Shown here piece after piece: positions 53,602-61,104 of a DNA stretch of 64,000 nt. A program made the position numbers and the translations under genes. Where the stretch lies: the NCBI GenBank assembly GCA_964247385.1, contig CAXTUB010000007.1, forward strand, positions 1 through 64,000, given 5' to 3'. The DNA is from TMP-86 sp964247385 (GTDB lineage: Bacteria > Pseudomonadota > Gammaproteobacteria > Steroidobacterales > Steroidobacteraceae). Numbering within the stretch: position 1 is the stretch's first letter; each line of letters starts with the position of its first letter. The notes beneath the pieces are model-generated. The model did not search any database, was not told where the DNA came from, and was given only the letters and a program-made list of their open reading frames with translations.

Positions 53602-53694
53602 GGAGAGGTACCGAAGCGGTCATAACGGCGCCGACTCGAAATCGGATGGTCGGGTAATACCGGCACGTGGGTTCGAATCCCACCCTCTCCGCCA
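53602..53694 (+). tRNA. tRNA-Ser(CGA)
   Basis: 93-nt class II tRNA with acceptor GGAGAGG pairing CCTCTCC, D arm with GCGGTCATAACGG, anticodon loop CTCGAAA (anticodon CGA), long variable arm GGTCGGGTAATACCGG, T loop TTCGAAT, and encoded GCCA. The last base pair of the anticodon stem (G27-A43) looks mismatched. The 3' end is a common integration target and is partly duplicated downstream at 53857-53877. Confidence 0.95.
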
Positions 53695-53696
53695 AT
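53676..53696 (+). repeat. att-like direct repeat, copy 1 (tRNA-Ser 3' end)
   Basis: These 21 bases cover the T-arm 3' strand, acceptor strand and CCA of tRNA-Ser. They recur exactly at 53857-53877, 181 bp downstream. Duplication of a tRNA 3' end is what tyrosine integrases leave when an element inserts. Confidence 0.7.
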
Positions 53697-53729
53697 GATG
53701 GGGGCCTGTTTTAGGGCCCTCATCATTGG
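53692..53729. terminator. Hairpin at the tRNA-Ser 3' end
   Basis: CCAATGATG pairs with CATCATTGG, then one mismatch, then GGGCC/GGCCC-type pairs, with a loop TGTTTTA. It starts within the tRNA CCA. Probably ends tRNA transcription; it may also be part of an element boundary. Confidence 0.5.
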
Positions 53730-53766
53730 CGGTGTGTGGTGTGTGGACGAACCCGCCGGATTCGAC

Positions 53767-53787
53767 AAAAATCGCGGAGCGATTTTT
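53767..53787. repeat. Short perfect hairpin with A/T arms
   Basis: Nine-base arms, loop GGA, with A5 upstream and T5 downstream. On the plus strand this has the form of an intrinsic terminator (GC-rich base of loop followed by Ts); it could work in both directions. Lies between the two copies of the tRNA-end repeat. Confidence 0.4.
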
Positions 53788-53856
53788 GGACGTTGCGGCG
53801 CAGCCGCGACGGTCCGAAGCGAAGCGTAGGACGAGCGGGCGTCCCCGGCCGCGAGC

Positions 53857-53877
53857 AATCCCACCCTCTCCGCCAAT
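53857..53877 (+). repeat. att-like direct repeat, copy 2
   Basis: Exact 21-base copy of the tRNA-Ser 3' end without the rest of the tRNA. Marks a probable att boundary left by an integrated element. No integrase is seen between the copies or directly downstream, so the element would be a remnant or lie beyond. Confidence 0.65.
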
Positions 53878-53973
53878 AAAATCTGTTAGTTACGAGTAAT
53901 ATCTATGTTAGGCCTAGGTATCTGCTCCATTCGCTTCCATGGAAAATTACCAGGTCGTCGCGGTCCTCATTGA

Positions 53974-53986
53974 GATACAATGTATC
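53974..53986 (+). promoter_or_regulatory. Antitoxin operator overlapping a -10 box
   Basis: GATAC-AAT-GTATC is a perfect 5-3-5 palindrome 22 bp upstream of the antitoxin ATG. Within it TACAAT (53976-53981) would serve as a -10 element. The arrangement fits autorepression by a RelB/DinJ-type ribbon-helix-helix antitoxin. The -35 is weak. Confidence 0.5.
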
Positions 53987-54008
53987 GCATAGTTTGTTGG
54001 AGTGAAGC

Positions 54009-54275
54009 ATGTCTGAAACCACGATGATCCACGTGCGTGTTGACGAGAAAACTAAAGCAAAGGCCTCAAGAGCCTTGGCATCGATGGGGCTTTCGGTATC
54101 CGACGCGGTGCGAGTGCTCCTGACACGAATAGCCGCGGAGAAGCGCTTGCCGTTCGCGCTGAAAGTGCCCAACGCTGAAACGCAGGCAGCAATGCACGAG
54201 GCACGTGCGAAGTCGCGAGCGCGCTTTGCAAACGCCGATGAATTGATGCGTGAACTCGAGACGGAAGTCGAATAG
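54009..54275 (+). CDS. RelB/DinJ family antitoxin
   Basis: 88 residues. N-terminal ribbon-helix-helix, TMIHVRVDEKTKAKASRALASMGLSVSDAVRVLL, typical of RelB/DinJ, then a helical tail (ALKVPNAETQAAMHEARAKSR) that should wrap the toxin. GGAG lies before the ATG. The toxin gene overlaps its end. A palindromic operator is upstream. Confidence 0.87.
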   Translation: MSETTMIHVRVDEKTKAKASRALASMGLSVSDAVRVLLTRIAAEKRLPFALKVPNAETQAAMHEARAKSRARFANADELMRELETEVE

Positions 54276-54579
54276 CAAGCGCGCGGTTTTACCGCGCGCT
54301 TGCGATTTCACCAAAAGATTTATCAAGGATTGGGTTCGACTGTCTCACTCTGGACGGTACGACATGAATTTGCTCAAAGAGGCGATATTGCTCTTGGTTG
54401 CGAACAATGCCCCCTTGGGTTCTGAGTGGCGTGACCATTCACTGACCGGCAACTGGAGCGATCACCGCGAATGTCATATCGGCGGTGACTTTCTCCTAAT
54501 TTACCGTCTCGCAACGGTTGGCTCTGGTGAACAAGTCATTTTCGTGCGGGCCGGAATCCATTTCGAGCTATTTGAGTAG
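54250..54579 (+). CDS. YafQ-type RelE superfamily toxin
   Basis: 109 residues from GTG 54250, overlapping the antitoxin by 26 bp; the first dozen residues are not typical, and the core starts near FTKRFIKDW. Family features: LLVANNAPLGSEWRDHSLTGNWSDHRECHIGGDFLLIYRL and the C-terminal FVRAGIHFELF, close to YafQ (catalytic His and Asp, terminal His-x-x-x-Phe). YafQ toxins cut mRNA in the ribosome. The true start is obscured by a strong hairpin covering its first codons. Confidence 0.82.
   Translation: MNSRRKSNSKRAVLPRACDFTKRFIKDWVRLSHSGRYDMNLLKEAILLLVANNAPLGSEWRDHSLTGNWSDHRECHIGGDFLLIYRLATVGSGEQVIFVRAGIHFELFE
54275..54303. repeat. Perfect 12-bp inverted repeat at the antitoxin/toxin junction
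   Basis: GCAAGCGCGCGG and CCGCGCGCTTGC flank the loop TTTTA. The hairpin begins on the last base of the antitoxin stop codon and falls inside the first part of the toxin frame. In mRNA it would be very stable and could slow or couple toxin translation. No T run follows, so termination is less likely. Confidence 0.6.
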
Positions 54580-54688
54580 CGATTCCTCAGCAGCCGAAAT
54601 CCGCCCTGAAGCCATAGGCGTCAGCCCACTCGAGATATCGATTTCGCTGCGTCCCAGGGGTTACTCACGGCTGTTTGACAAATCAGCA

Positions 54689-54702
54689 TTTGCGGGCGCA
54701 AA
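54689..54702. promoter_or_regulatory. Palindrome upstream of the TonB receptor
   Basis: TTTGCG-GG-CGCAAA lies 70-83 nt before the receptor start, just after a TTGACA (54675-54680). It could be an operator, but no -10 box is clear at the right distance. Rest of the 192-nt gap shows nothing else. Confidence 0.25.
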
Positions 54703-54771
54703 GTCAATCTCTGCGGTTTTTTGAGCATATTTCGCAAACGTTCGCGGCAGCGAAGAATAATGGGGGATTGC

Positions 54772-57078
54772 ATGCACAGCTTCACGAGAGTGGCCGCTTT
54801 GACGTGCGGCGTTATTTTGACTCTTTCCGCATCGGCGCAGTCAACCGACGAAGACTCGGATTCCACCGGCCTTTCCGAAATCGTGGTCACCGCTTCCAAG
54901 ACTGGCGACCAGTCGTTGCAGTCGGTGCCAATCACCATTCAAGCATTCGGCGAAGATGAGCTGAAAAAGGGGATCATCCAAGGCTTTGATGATTATTCGA
55001 AGCTCGTTGCGGGGCTCTCGTCAGTCAACAAGGGCCCGGACCAGACTCAAATCATCATTCGCGGCATCACGGCCGGACGCATCTCGCATGCGGAGCCTCA
55101 AAACCAATCGACGAGCGGCCTGTATGTCGACGAAATTCCCGTGTCCACCAACGGGTTCAATCCAGACATCGACTTATTCGACGTGCAGCGGATCGAGGTG
55201 CTCAAAGGGCCGCAGGGCACCTTGTTCGGCGCGGGAGCCATGTCCGGCGCGATCAGAATCATTACGAATGACGTGGACCTGCATCAGACCAACGGTGCGG
55301 CCAGCATCAACGGCGAAGCCGTGGATCATGGCAGCGTCAATTATGCGGCTCACGCGATGATGAACGTGCCGCTTCTCGATGATGTCGTCGGCGTTCGCGC
55401 GAGCGCCTTTTATGATCACGACGGCGGATACATCAACAATGTTTACGACGGCCGCAAGAATTACAACGCCTACCGAAAAGCCGGCGGCGCACTGAAGGGT
55501 CGTTGGGATGTCAATGATCAGTTCAATTTACGGGCGTCGTTCATCTACCAAGAGCTGAACGCGGATGGCCGCCCGCAAGCGTTTTCGCCCTTAGATGATG
55601 CGGCGGTCAATGCGGTCAACTTGCCCGGACAAAATTTCACGATCGGTAGCCACTACGAGACTCTCAAATTCACTCCCGATCCGTTTCACGACAAGTATTG
55701 GCTCATGAATCTTCTCGCAAATTATTCGTTTGATTCGCTCAAGTTCGTATCGTCGTCTTCTTTCCTCAATCGTCAGTTCAATAATCGTCTTGATGATACC
55801 TACAGGACACGGAGAAATTTCAGGACCTCAACTCAGCTCAACGGAGACCCATTAAATTCGAATTTCAGGAACGACACCGATCTCAACGATTTTTCGCAGG
55901 AATTTCGTTTGAGTCAGAACGTCGGCAGCCGCGTTTCCTGGGTGGCGGGCGCGTATTTCGAGCGCCGCAATGTGCACTTTTCCCAAAGTGATCCAACGCC
56001 AGGCCTTGACGCGCTGTCGGCTACGTTTGGGTTGCCGCCCGCCGCGTTTTTTGGCGCTTCGCCGGACTCCTTGTTCGATGGAAATGAAGTCGACGGGCAA
56101 TCGCAATACGCCGTGTTCGGGGAGCTCAATTTTGCACTTTCGCCTTCCTGGCATTTGATCCTCGGAGATCGCGAATTTCATTACAAGCAAGATACGGATA
56201 TTCGCTATGCGGGAATCGCCCAAGGTGAGACCTCGGTCAAGCAAGGATCGACCAAAGAGTCGGGAAATACACCGAAGGTGGAGCTCACGTTTACTCCGAC
56301 CGAAGAGAGCACGCTCTATGCGAGCGCTACCAAGGGCTTCCGCCTTGGCGGGGTGACCGAGCCCTTCCCATTGGGCAACAACTTTTTCGATCAGAATTGC
56401 GAGGATGACTTGGCCGGCTTGGGATTGACCGAATTGCCTACTCGGTTTCGGTCAGACACTCTTTGGAGCTATGAGTTGGGAGCGAAAACTCGGTGGCTGG
56501 ACCGTTCGCTCACCGTTAATACTTCGTTGTTCGATATCGAGTGGAAGAACATTCAGACCAACGTGTTTTTCCGCTGCGGCACGATCGCCGTGTTGAATGT
56601 TGGAAAGGCACGTAGCCGCGGCGCGGAGCTGGAAGCATCCTGGGCGCCCATTCGTTCGCTCATTTTCAACGTCACTGGCGCGTTCACTGATGCGACGTTG
56701 CGAAAGAAGACGTCGGCAATTATCGCGCAGGTGGGTGATCGGGTGCCCAATGTCCCCCGATTCTCGGGGAGTGCTTCAACGGAGTTCAGACACTCCTTGG
56801 ACTCCGATTCGGCGTTCTACGTGCGCGGGGTATTCTCCTACATCGGCAGTTCGTTCGACGAGTTTCAAAGCTTGCCTAACGTCTCACGTGTGCCGGTCAA
56901 CGCGAGCGTCGATGCAGCCGTCGGTCTGACCCTCGCGCGCTACGACTTTTCGGTTTATGCCAAGAACCTCACCAACAGACTCAACGTGACCAGCGTCGAT
57001 CCCGATCGCCGTGTACCGACGACTTACGGCGTTGCTCCGCCTCGAACGATTGGAGCCGAGGTGCGTTTGAGGTTCTGA
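54772..57078 (+). CDS. TonB-dependent outer membrane receptor
   Basis: 768 residues from ATG 54772 (GGGGG 6 nt upstream). Signal peptide ending SASAQ, TonB box-like LSEIVVTASK, plug domain with IIIRGITAGRI, VDEIPVS and RIEVLKGPQGTLFGAGAMSGAIRII, then a 22-strand barrel ending GAEVRLRF with terminal Phe. Similar in style to the receptors of Steroidobacter and sphingomonads for large or unusual substrates. No substrate enzymes lie next to it. Its codons look somewhat AT-richer than the core genes (not measured). Confidence 0.92.
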   Translation: MHSFTRVAALTCGVILTLSASAQSTDEDSDSTGLSEIVVTASKTGDQSLQSVPITIQAFGEDELKKGIIQGFDDYSKLVAGLSSVNKGPDQTQIIIRGITAGRISHAEPQNQSTSGLYVDEIPVSTNGFNPDIDLFDVQRIEVLKGPQGTLFGAGAMSGAIRIITNDVDLHQTNGAASINGEAVDHGSVNYAAHAMMNVPLLDDVVGVRASAFYDHDGGYINNVYDGRKNYNAYRKAGGALKGRWDVNDQFNLRASFIYQELNADGRPQAFSPLDDAAVNAVNLPGQNFTIGSHYETLKFTPDPFHDKYWLMNLLANYSFDSLKFVSSSSFLNRQFNNRLDDTYRTRRNFRTSTQLNGDPLNSNFRNDTDLNDFSQEFRLSQNVGSRVSWVAGAYFERRNVHFSQSDPTPGLDALSATFGLPPAAFFGASPDSLFDGNEVDGQSQYAVFGELNFALSPSWHLILGDREFHYKQDTDIRYAGIAQGETSVKQGSTKESGNTPKVELTFTPTEESTLYASATKGFRLGGVTEPFPLGNNFFDQNCEDDLAGLGLTELPTRFRSDTLWSYELGAKTRWLDRSLTVNTSLFDIEWKNIQTNVFFRCGTIAVLNVGKARSRGAELEASWAPIRSLIFNVTGAFTDATLRKKTSAIIAQVGDRVPNVPRFSGSASTEFRHSLDSDSAFYVRGVFSYIGSSFDEFQSLPNVSRVPVNASVDAAVGLTLARYDFSVYAKNLTNRLNVTSVDPDRRVPTTYGVAPPRTIGAEVRLRF

Positions 57079-57126
57079 TCGAAAAGCTCGGTCCGCACGC
57101 TCGGATTGATCGCCGGGCGTGCGGCG

Positions 57127-58773
57127 TCATTTGAGGGCGCCGCCTGCCACAAATCGATCGATGCAATACCCGTCTTCCTCTGCGAAAGGCACGGTGTGTA
57201 ATCGCTCGAGGTTTCCTAAGTCTTTCTCCGTTCTGCACGTGTCGATGAGATAGTCTGGCCTGGCTCGCCTGATGTATTCCGCGGTCGATTGACTCGCCAT
57301 GAGCGCTTCGCCGGCCGCATTGTTCGCAAGGCCATCCAAGTTGACCACGTGATCGAATAAATAAAACGCCAGCGCGCCAGCGCTGTACGAAGCGACGCGA
57401 TAGTTTGGGTTGGCTGGATTGACGTGGCGGCGGAACCAATCAGCTGACTCAAATTTTTTGACCTGCCATGATCCCGCGAACTTTGCATCTTCCGAAATGC
57501 CATAAGGTTTCAGGCGTTGATACCAGGCGATGTCCGCAACAAAGAAAGCGGCCAGAGCGAGCGCGGCGGCGGCAGCCCATTTGAGCTGCTTCGAGCTCAG
57601 CTCAGTCTGAAGCCACGCGGCCACGAAACCGCAGTTCACCGCAATCAGAACAGGCAGATCGTAGACATACCAAACCGTGTAATACATGTCGTCGGCGCGA
57701 CCGGCTTGGACGGCGCCAAAAAGCACATTGCAAAAAATGCCGCAGAGGTCGAATGCAAACAGCGCGAGCAGCGCCTTCGGAAATTGCGGCATGGCGCGCG
57801 ACCATGGCTGTCTGAAAAGTTTGTGCAACAACGCGATGCATGCCAAGACCACGGCGCTGGTCATCAACAGAACCTGCGGCAACGAGTGCAAGCCGCCTCG
57901 CGCCTTCACTTGCAGCAAATTGAATCGACTGTGCGCGGAAACGGAAAACTTTGCGCTCTCCCAAAAATATTGCAGCCCGCTCTGGATGGCCTGAACTGCC
58001 GAGAGATGATTCGGAGTGCTCGCTTTGACCAGCATGGACATCGGCAATACGTGGCCGAAATAGAAATTCGCGAAGACCCCCCATGCAAGCCACGGCGTCA
58101 GACAAGCGGCAATCGCATAGAGCCTTTGCTTCCACCCAGGCACGAATGCGATGGCAATTGCGCTGTAGAGCAAGGAGGACGGGGCGATTCGCGTCAGCAG
58201 CAAGAGTCCACACAGCGAGCCCACCCAGAGGGCCTTAGACCGCGTTCGGCCGGCAGAAAGCACGGCGCAGAGAATCGCGGCGAGCAACAGCGCAGCAAGG
58301 GCATTTTCCTTGCCGGTCACACTGCTGAAGAACACGGTATGCAAGCTCAGGAAGCTGAGCGCCGCCACGTTCACGCTCAAGATCACGGCGGGGCGCCGCA
58401 AGTCTCGCATCTCTGATTTGATCAAGGCTCTCACGCAAAATGCGATGACGAGCGACGTTCCCGCGAACAGCCATCCGTTGAAAGCGAGTGCGGTGCGAAC
58501 CAGGGATTCAAGCGAGTTGCAGAACAGCGCAAACACGGTCAGGAGCAGTTCGTACAGAGGCTGGAAACCAGAAGTTTTCTCACCGCCGAATGTAAAGCCC
58601 GCGCCATGCGCCGCGTTCCAGCCAGGAATGAAGTAGTAAAAGCTATCGTCCTGAATCGAGCATTGCAGATTGACGAACGTGCTCCGCCAAGAATAGAAAA
58701 AGATGCTGATGCTGACGATCGCCGCGCTTGTGAGCGCGGGCGAGATGGCTAAGAGACGCTGCGTGATTTTCAT
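57127..58773 (-). CDS. GT-C fold polytopic membrane protein, possible glycosyltransferase
   Basis: 548 residues from ATG 58773; a longer start at 58836 is possible. About 11 to 12 membrane segments. An early lumenal motif SIQDDSFYYF resembles the Asp-Asp motif of GT-C lipid-linked sugar transferases, and the C-terminal part (FRRHVNPANPNYRVASYSAGALAFYLF) is a soluble periplasmic domain of the kind seen in ArnT/PMT-like proteins. Donor and acceptor unknown. It stands alone between two plus-strand genes. Confidence 0.65.
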   Translation of the reverse strand: MKITQRLLAISPALTSAAIVSISIFFYSWRSTFVNLQCSIQDDSFYYFIPGWNAAHGAGFTFGGEKTSGFQPLYELLLTVFALFCNSLESLVRTALAFNGWLFAGTSLVIAFCVRALIKSEMRDLRRPAVILSVNVAALSFLSLHTVFFSSVTGKENALAALLLAAILCAVLSAGRTRSKALWVGSLCGLLLLTRIAPSSLLYSAIAIAFVPGWKQRLYAIAACLTPWLAWGVFANFYFGHVLPMSMLVKASTPNHLSAVQAIQSGLQYFWESAKFSVSAHSRFNLLQVKARGGLHSLPQVLLMTSAVVLACIALLHKLFRQPWSRAMPQFPKALLALFAFDLCGIFCNVLFGAVQAGRADDMYYTVWYVYDLPVLIAVNCGFVAAWLQTELSSKQLKWAAAAALALAAFFVADIAWYQRLKPYGISEDAKFAGSWQVKKFESADWFRRHVNPANPNYRVASYSAGALAFYLFDHVVNLDGLANNAAGEALMASQSTAEYIRRARPDYLIDTCRTEKDLGNLERLHTVPFAEEDGYCIDRFVAGGALK

Positions 58774-59247
58774 GCGGTTCCGAAACTCGGTGTTGGATCT
58801 GAGTGCGACAATACAAAAACGCGCCGAGCGCCGCATGCCAGGTCGAACGATTCGAGCTTCGCCGCACGGACCTTATGTTCAATCCGGCGAGCATCTGGCT
58901 CGTTGGAAGCGTGAGCGCCATTACCTCGAGCCACGCGCCAACTGGCCGCTCACCGTTGCGGTGATCGATTTGGATCATTTCAAGGCCATCAATGACCAGC
59001 ACGGGCATGGCATGGGCGACCATGTTCTCAAGGAATTCGCGCGCACGGGCTTAGAGACGTTGCGCGACAGCGATCGGCTCGGGCGCAGGGGCGGAGAGGA
59101 GTTCCTGCTGGCATAGCAGCGTATTCGAGGCCGTTCGGCCACCGCGCGGTGTGACGCGCGTCACTCGATGGCGGACTGGCGCATCAACTGCATCAAAGTT
59201 AGAAGCCGCCGACAGTTTGCCGCTTCGCGTTTTGTTACATCATTCAA
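58774..59247. other. Interval with a decayed GGDEF gene
   Basis: 474 bases without an intact gene. The GGDEF remnant (58860-59116) is described next. The rest, 59117-59247, shows nothing beyond the leader of the histidine kinase. Confidence 0.6.
58860..59116 (+). pseudogene. Remnant of a GGDEF (diguanylate cyclase) domain
   Basis: One frame gives TDLMFN, like the DPLTGLFN start of GGDEF domains; after a frame change the other reads HLARWKRERHYLEPRANWPLTVAVIDLDHFKAINDQHGHGMGDHVLKEFA, then GGEEFLLA followed at once by TAG. The active-site loop (GGEEF) is kept but about 70 C-terminal residues are lost, and no start codon context is present. A dead cyclase gene next to a working REC-GGDEF-EAL gene. 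Confidence 0.75.
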
Positions 59248-61104
59248 GTGAAAATTCGTACCAAGGTGATTGCGTGTCTTGCAGCGCTGTTCGCTGCGCA
59301 AATCGTGCTTCAAGCCGTCTTGCAAAGCCGGGCACTCTTGCCGAGCTTCGTCGCTCTCGAACGCGAAGAGGGCGACACGGCCATACGTCGCGTGGATGTG
59401 GCCCTGGACAGAGTCTACGACTGGTTGGAAAACATGGCGAGCGGCTGGGGGAATTCAATCGAAACCTACCAGTTCGTGGATGATCACAATCAAGCGTACC
59501 TAGATGTCAATCTAAACGAAGCCTCGGTGAGCGACATGGGGGTCGACGCCTTTGTCATCGCCGATCAGTCCGGCCATATCGTAGTGTCCGTAGGTTTCGC
59601 TCCGGAGAGCCGCAAGCTGATCACCGCAAACTTTTTCGGAACCGACACCGAGCTGCCCGCGAATTTTCCCTGGCGGAGCATATTGCACGAGCGGCAGCGA
59701 AAGCGCGGCATGTGGCGTACTTCGCAGGGCATCTTCTTGTTTGCAGCTGCGCCTGTGTTCGATGGCACGGAGCACGGCGCGTCTCATGGCCTTGTATTGG
59801 CGGGCAAGAGACTTTCGCCGGAACTCGTCGAGCATATTGCGATGCAGGCTCAAAACGCACTCAGTGTCGCGCCGCGCATCGTGCCGGCGCCAAGCCAAAT
59901 TATTCAGACACCGACTTTGCTGAGTGCTTATCGGACGCTGAGTGATGTCCACGGCCGAGCATTGGTCACGCTGCGCGCGGATCTTCCCCGCCGCGTGACG
60001 GCGTACGGAGTGCGGAGCATTCATTACGCATCGATTTATCTCATCTGTGCGTCGATTTGCGTGCTCTTGTTGCTCGTGTGGTTCTTGAACCTCATCATCT
60101 TGCGGCCGCTGGAGGGCGTCACGCGCCATGCCGTTGCGATCGGTGCAGGCAAGGATTTGTCCGCGCGCCTCGCCCCACGCGGCAATGATGAGATCAGCCG
60201 GCTTGGAGTGGAGTTCGATCGCATGGTCTCGAGTCTCGCGGAATCTCAGCGCAAATTGGTTGATCAATCCTTCGAGGCAGGGTTCGCCGAGCTCGCCAAA
60301 GGCTTGCTGCACAATTTGGGCAATGCGATGACTCCCGTGGGAGTGCGGTTGCAATCATTGGAACAGCGTCTGAAGTCGACGCCCTTGAGCGACCTCAAGC
60401 TGGCGATCGAGGCACTCGCACAAGAAAAGGACGCTGCGCGCCGCGCCGAGCTACTCGAGTTTCTGCGGCTGGGCTGCGATGCATGCCAAACCGATCTCGG
60501 TCATGCGCGCGCGGACATGGAAGTGATTGCGCGTCAGACCCAGTTGGTGCAAGCCTCCATTGCGGAGCCTTTGGGGCCGCTTCGCAAAGCGCCCGTGGTT
60601 GAAAGCGTGGACTTAAGCGATTTGGTGCAGCAAACTTTGGAGATCGTTCCCGACGAGAGCCGTAATCGGCTCGAGATCGCCGAAGAAGATTCGCTGCGTC
60701 GTATAGGTCCGGTGCGGATCGCGCGCTCGGTCATGCGGCTCGTATTGCAAAATCTCCTGATCAATTCGGCTGACGCCATCTCTCAAGCCGGACGCGAGCG
60801 CGGCCGCTTGCAGATTGCGGCCGAGATCATCCCGCAAGCGGGCCGTGACGAATTGCATCTCTCATGCAGCGACGACGGCATCGGCATCGCTGCGGAAAAT
60901 CTCCAGCGTGTGTTCGAGAAAGGCTATTCGACCAAATCGCGACGCACCAACATGGGCATCGGCTTGCATTGGTGCGCCAATGCCATCGCCGAGCTCGAAG
61001 GGCGAATTTGGGCGGCGAGTGACGGAGTGGGGCGCGGCGCCGTCATGCATCTCGTGGTTCCGTTGCCGAAGCGCCAGGACGCATACGGTGAGGTGGGAAT
61101 ATGA
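59248..61104 (+). CDS. CHASE4-type sensor histidine kinase
   Basis: 618 residues from GTG. N-terminal membrane helix (about 5-25), a periplasmic CHASE4-like sensor (about 35-255), second helix (about 262-285), HAMP (RPLEGVTRHAVAIGAGKDLSARLAP), then a dimerisation helix with the likely phosphorylated His355 in GLLHNLGNAMTPVG, and an ATPase domain with N box NLLINSADAI and DDGIGI, FEKGYSTK, GIGLHW. Stop overlaps the next gene (ATGA), so it surely works with it. Confidence 0.9.
   Translation: MKIRTKVIACLAALFAAQIVLQAVLQSRALLPSFVALEREEGDTAIRRVDVALDRVYDWLENMASGWGNSIETYQFVDDHNQAYLDVNLNEASVSDMGVDAFVIADQSGHIVVSVGFAPESRKLITANFFGTDTELPANFPWRSILHERQRKRGMWRTSQGIFLFAAAPVFDGTEHGASHGLVLAGKRLSPELVEHIAMQAQNALSVAPRIVPAPSQIIQTPTLLSAYRTLSDVHGRALVTLRADLPRRVTAYGVRSIHYASIYLICASICVLLLLVWFLNLIILRPLEGVTRHAVAIGAGKDLSARLAPRGNDEISRLGVEFDRMVSSLAESQRKLVDQSFEAGFAELAKGLLHNLGNAMTPVGVRLQSLEQRLKSTPLSDLKLAIEALAQEKDAARRAELLEFLRLGCDACQTDLGHARADMEVIARQTQLVQASIAEPLGPLRKAPVVESVDLSDLVQQTLEIVPDESRNRLEIAEEDSLRRIGPVRIARSVMRLVLQNLLINSADAISQAGRERGRLQIAAEIIPQAGRDELHLSCSDDGIGIAAENLQRVFEKGYSTKSRRTNMGIGLHWCANAIAELEGRIWAASDGVGRGAVMHLVVPLPKRQDAYGEVGI

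Larger units (their letters stand above)
53697..54008. other. Non-coding interval between tRNA-Ser and the toxin-antitoxin pair
   Basis: 312 bases without a gene. It holds the hairpin above, a perfect 9-bp stem AAAAATCGC-GGA-GCGATTTTT at 53767-53787, GC-rich sequence up to the second tRNA-end copy (53857-53877), then AT-richer sequence with the antitoxin promoter and operator. An open frame on the minus strand over the tRNA is only a shadow. Confidence 0.6.

Noticed and set aside
53544..53876. Minus-strand open frame of 110 codons over tRNA-Ser
   Set aside because: It is the antisense reading of the tRNA and its hairpins, with no coding support; such frames are a known annotation artefact.
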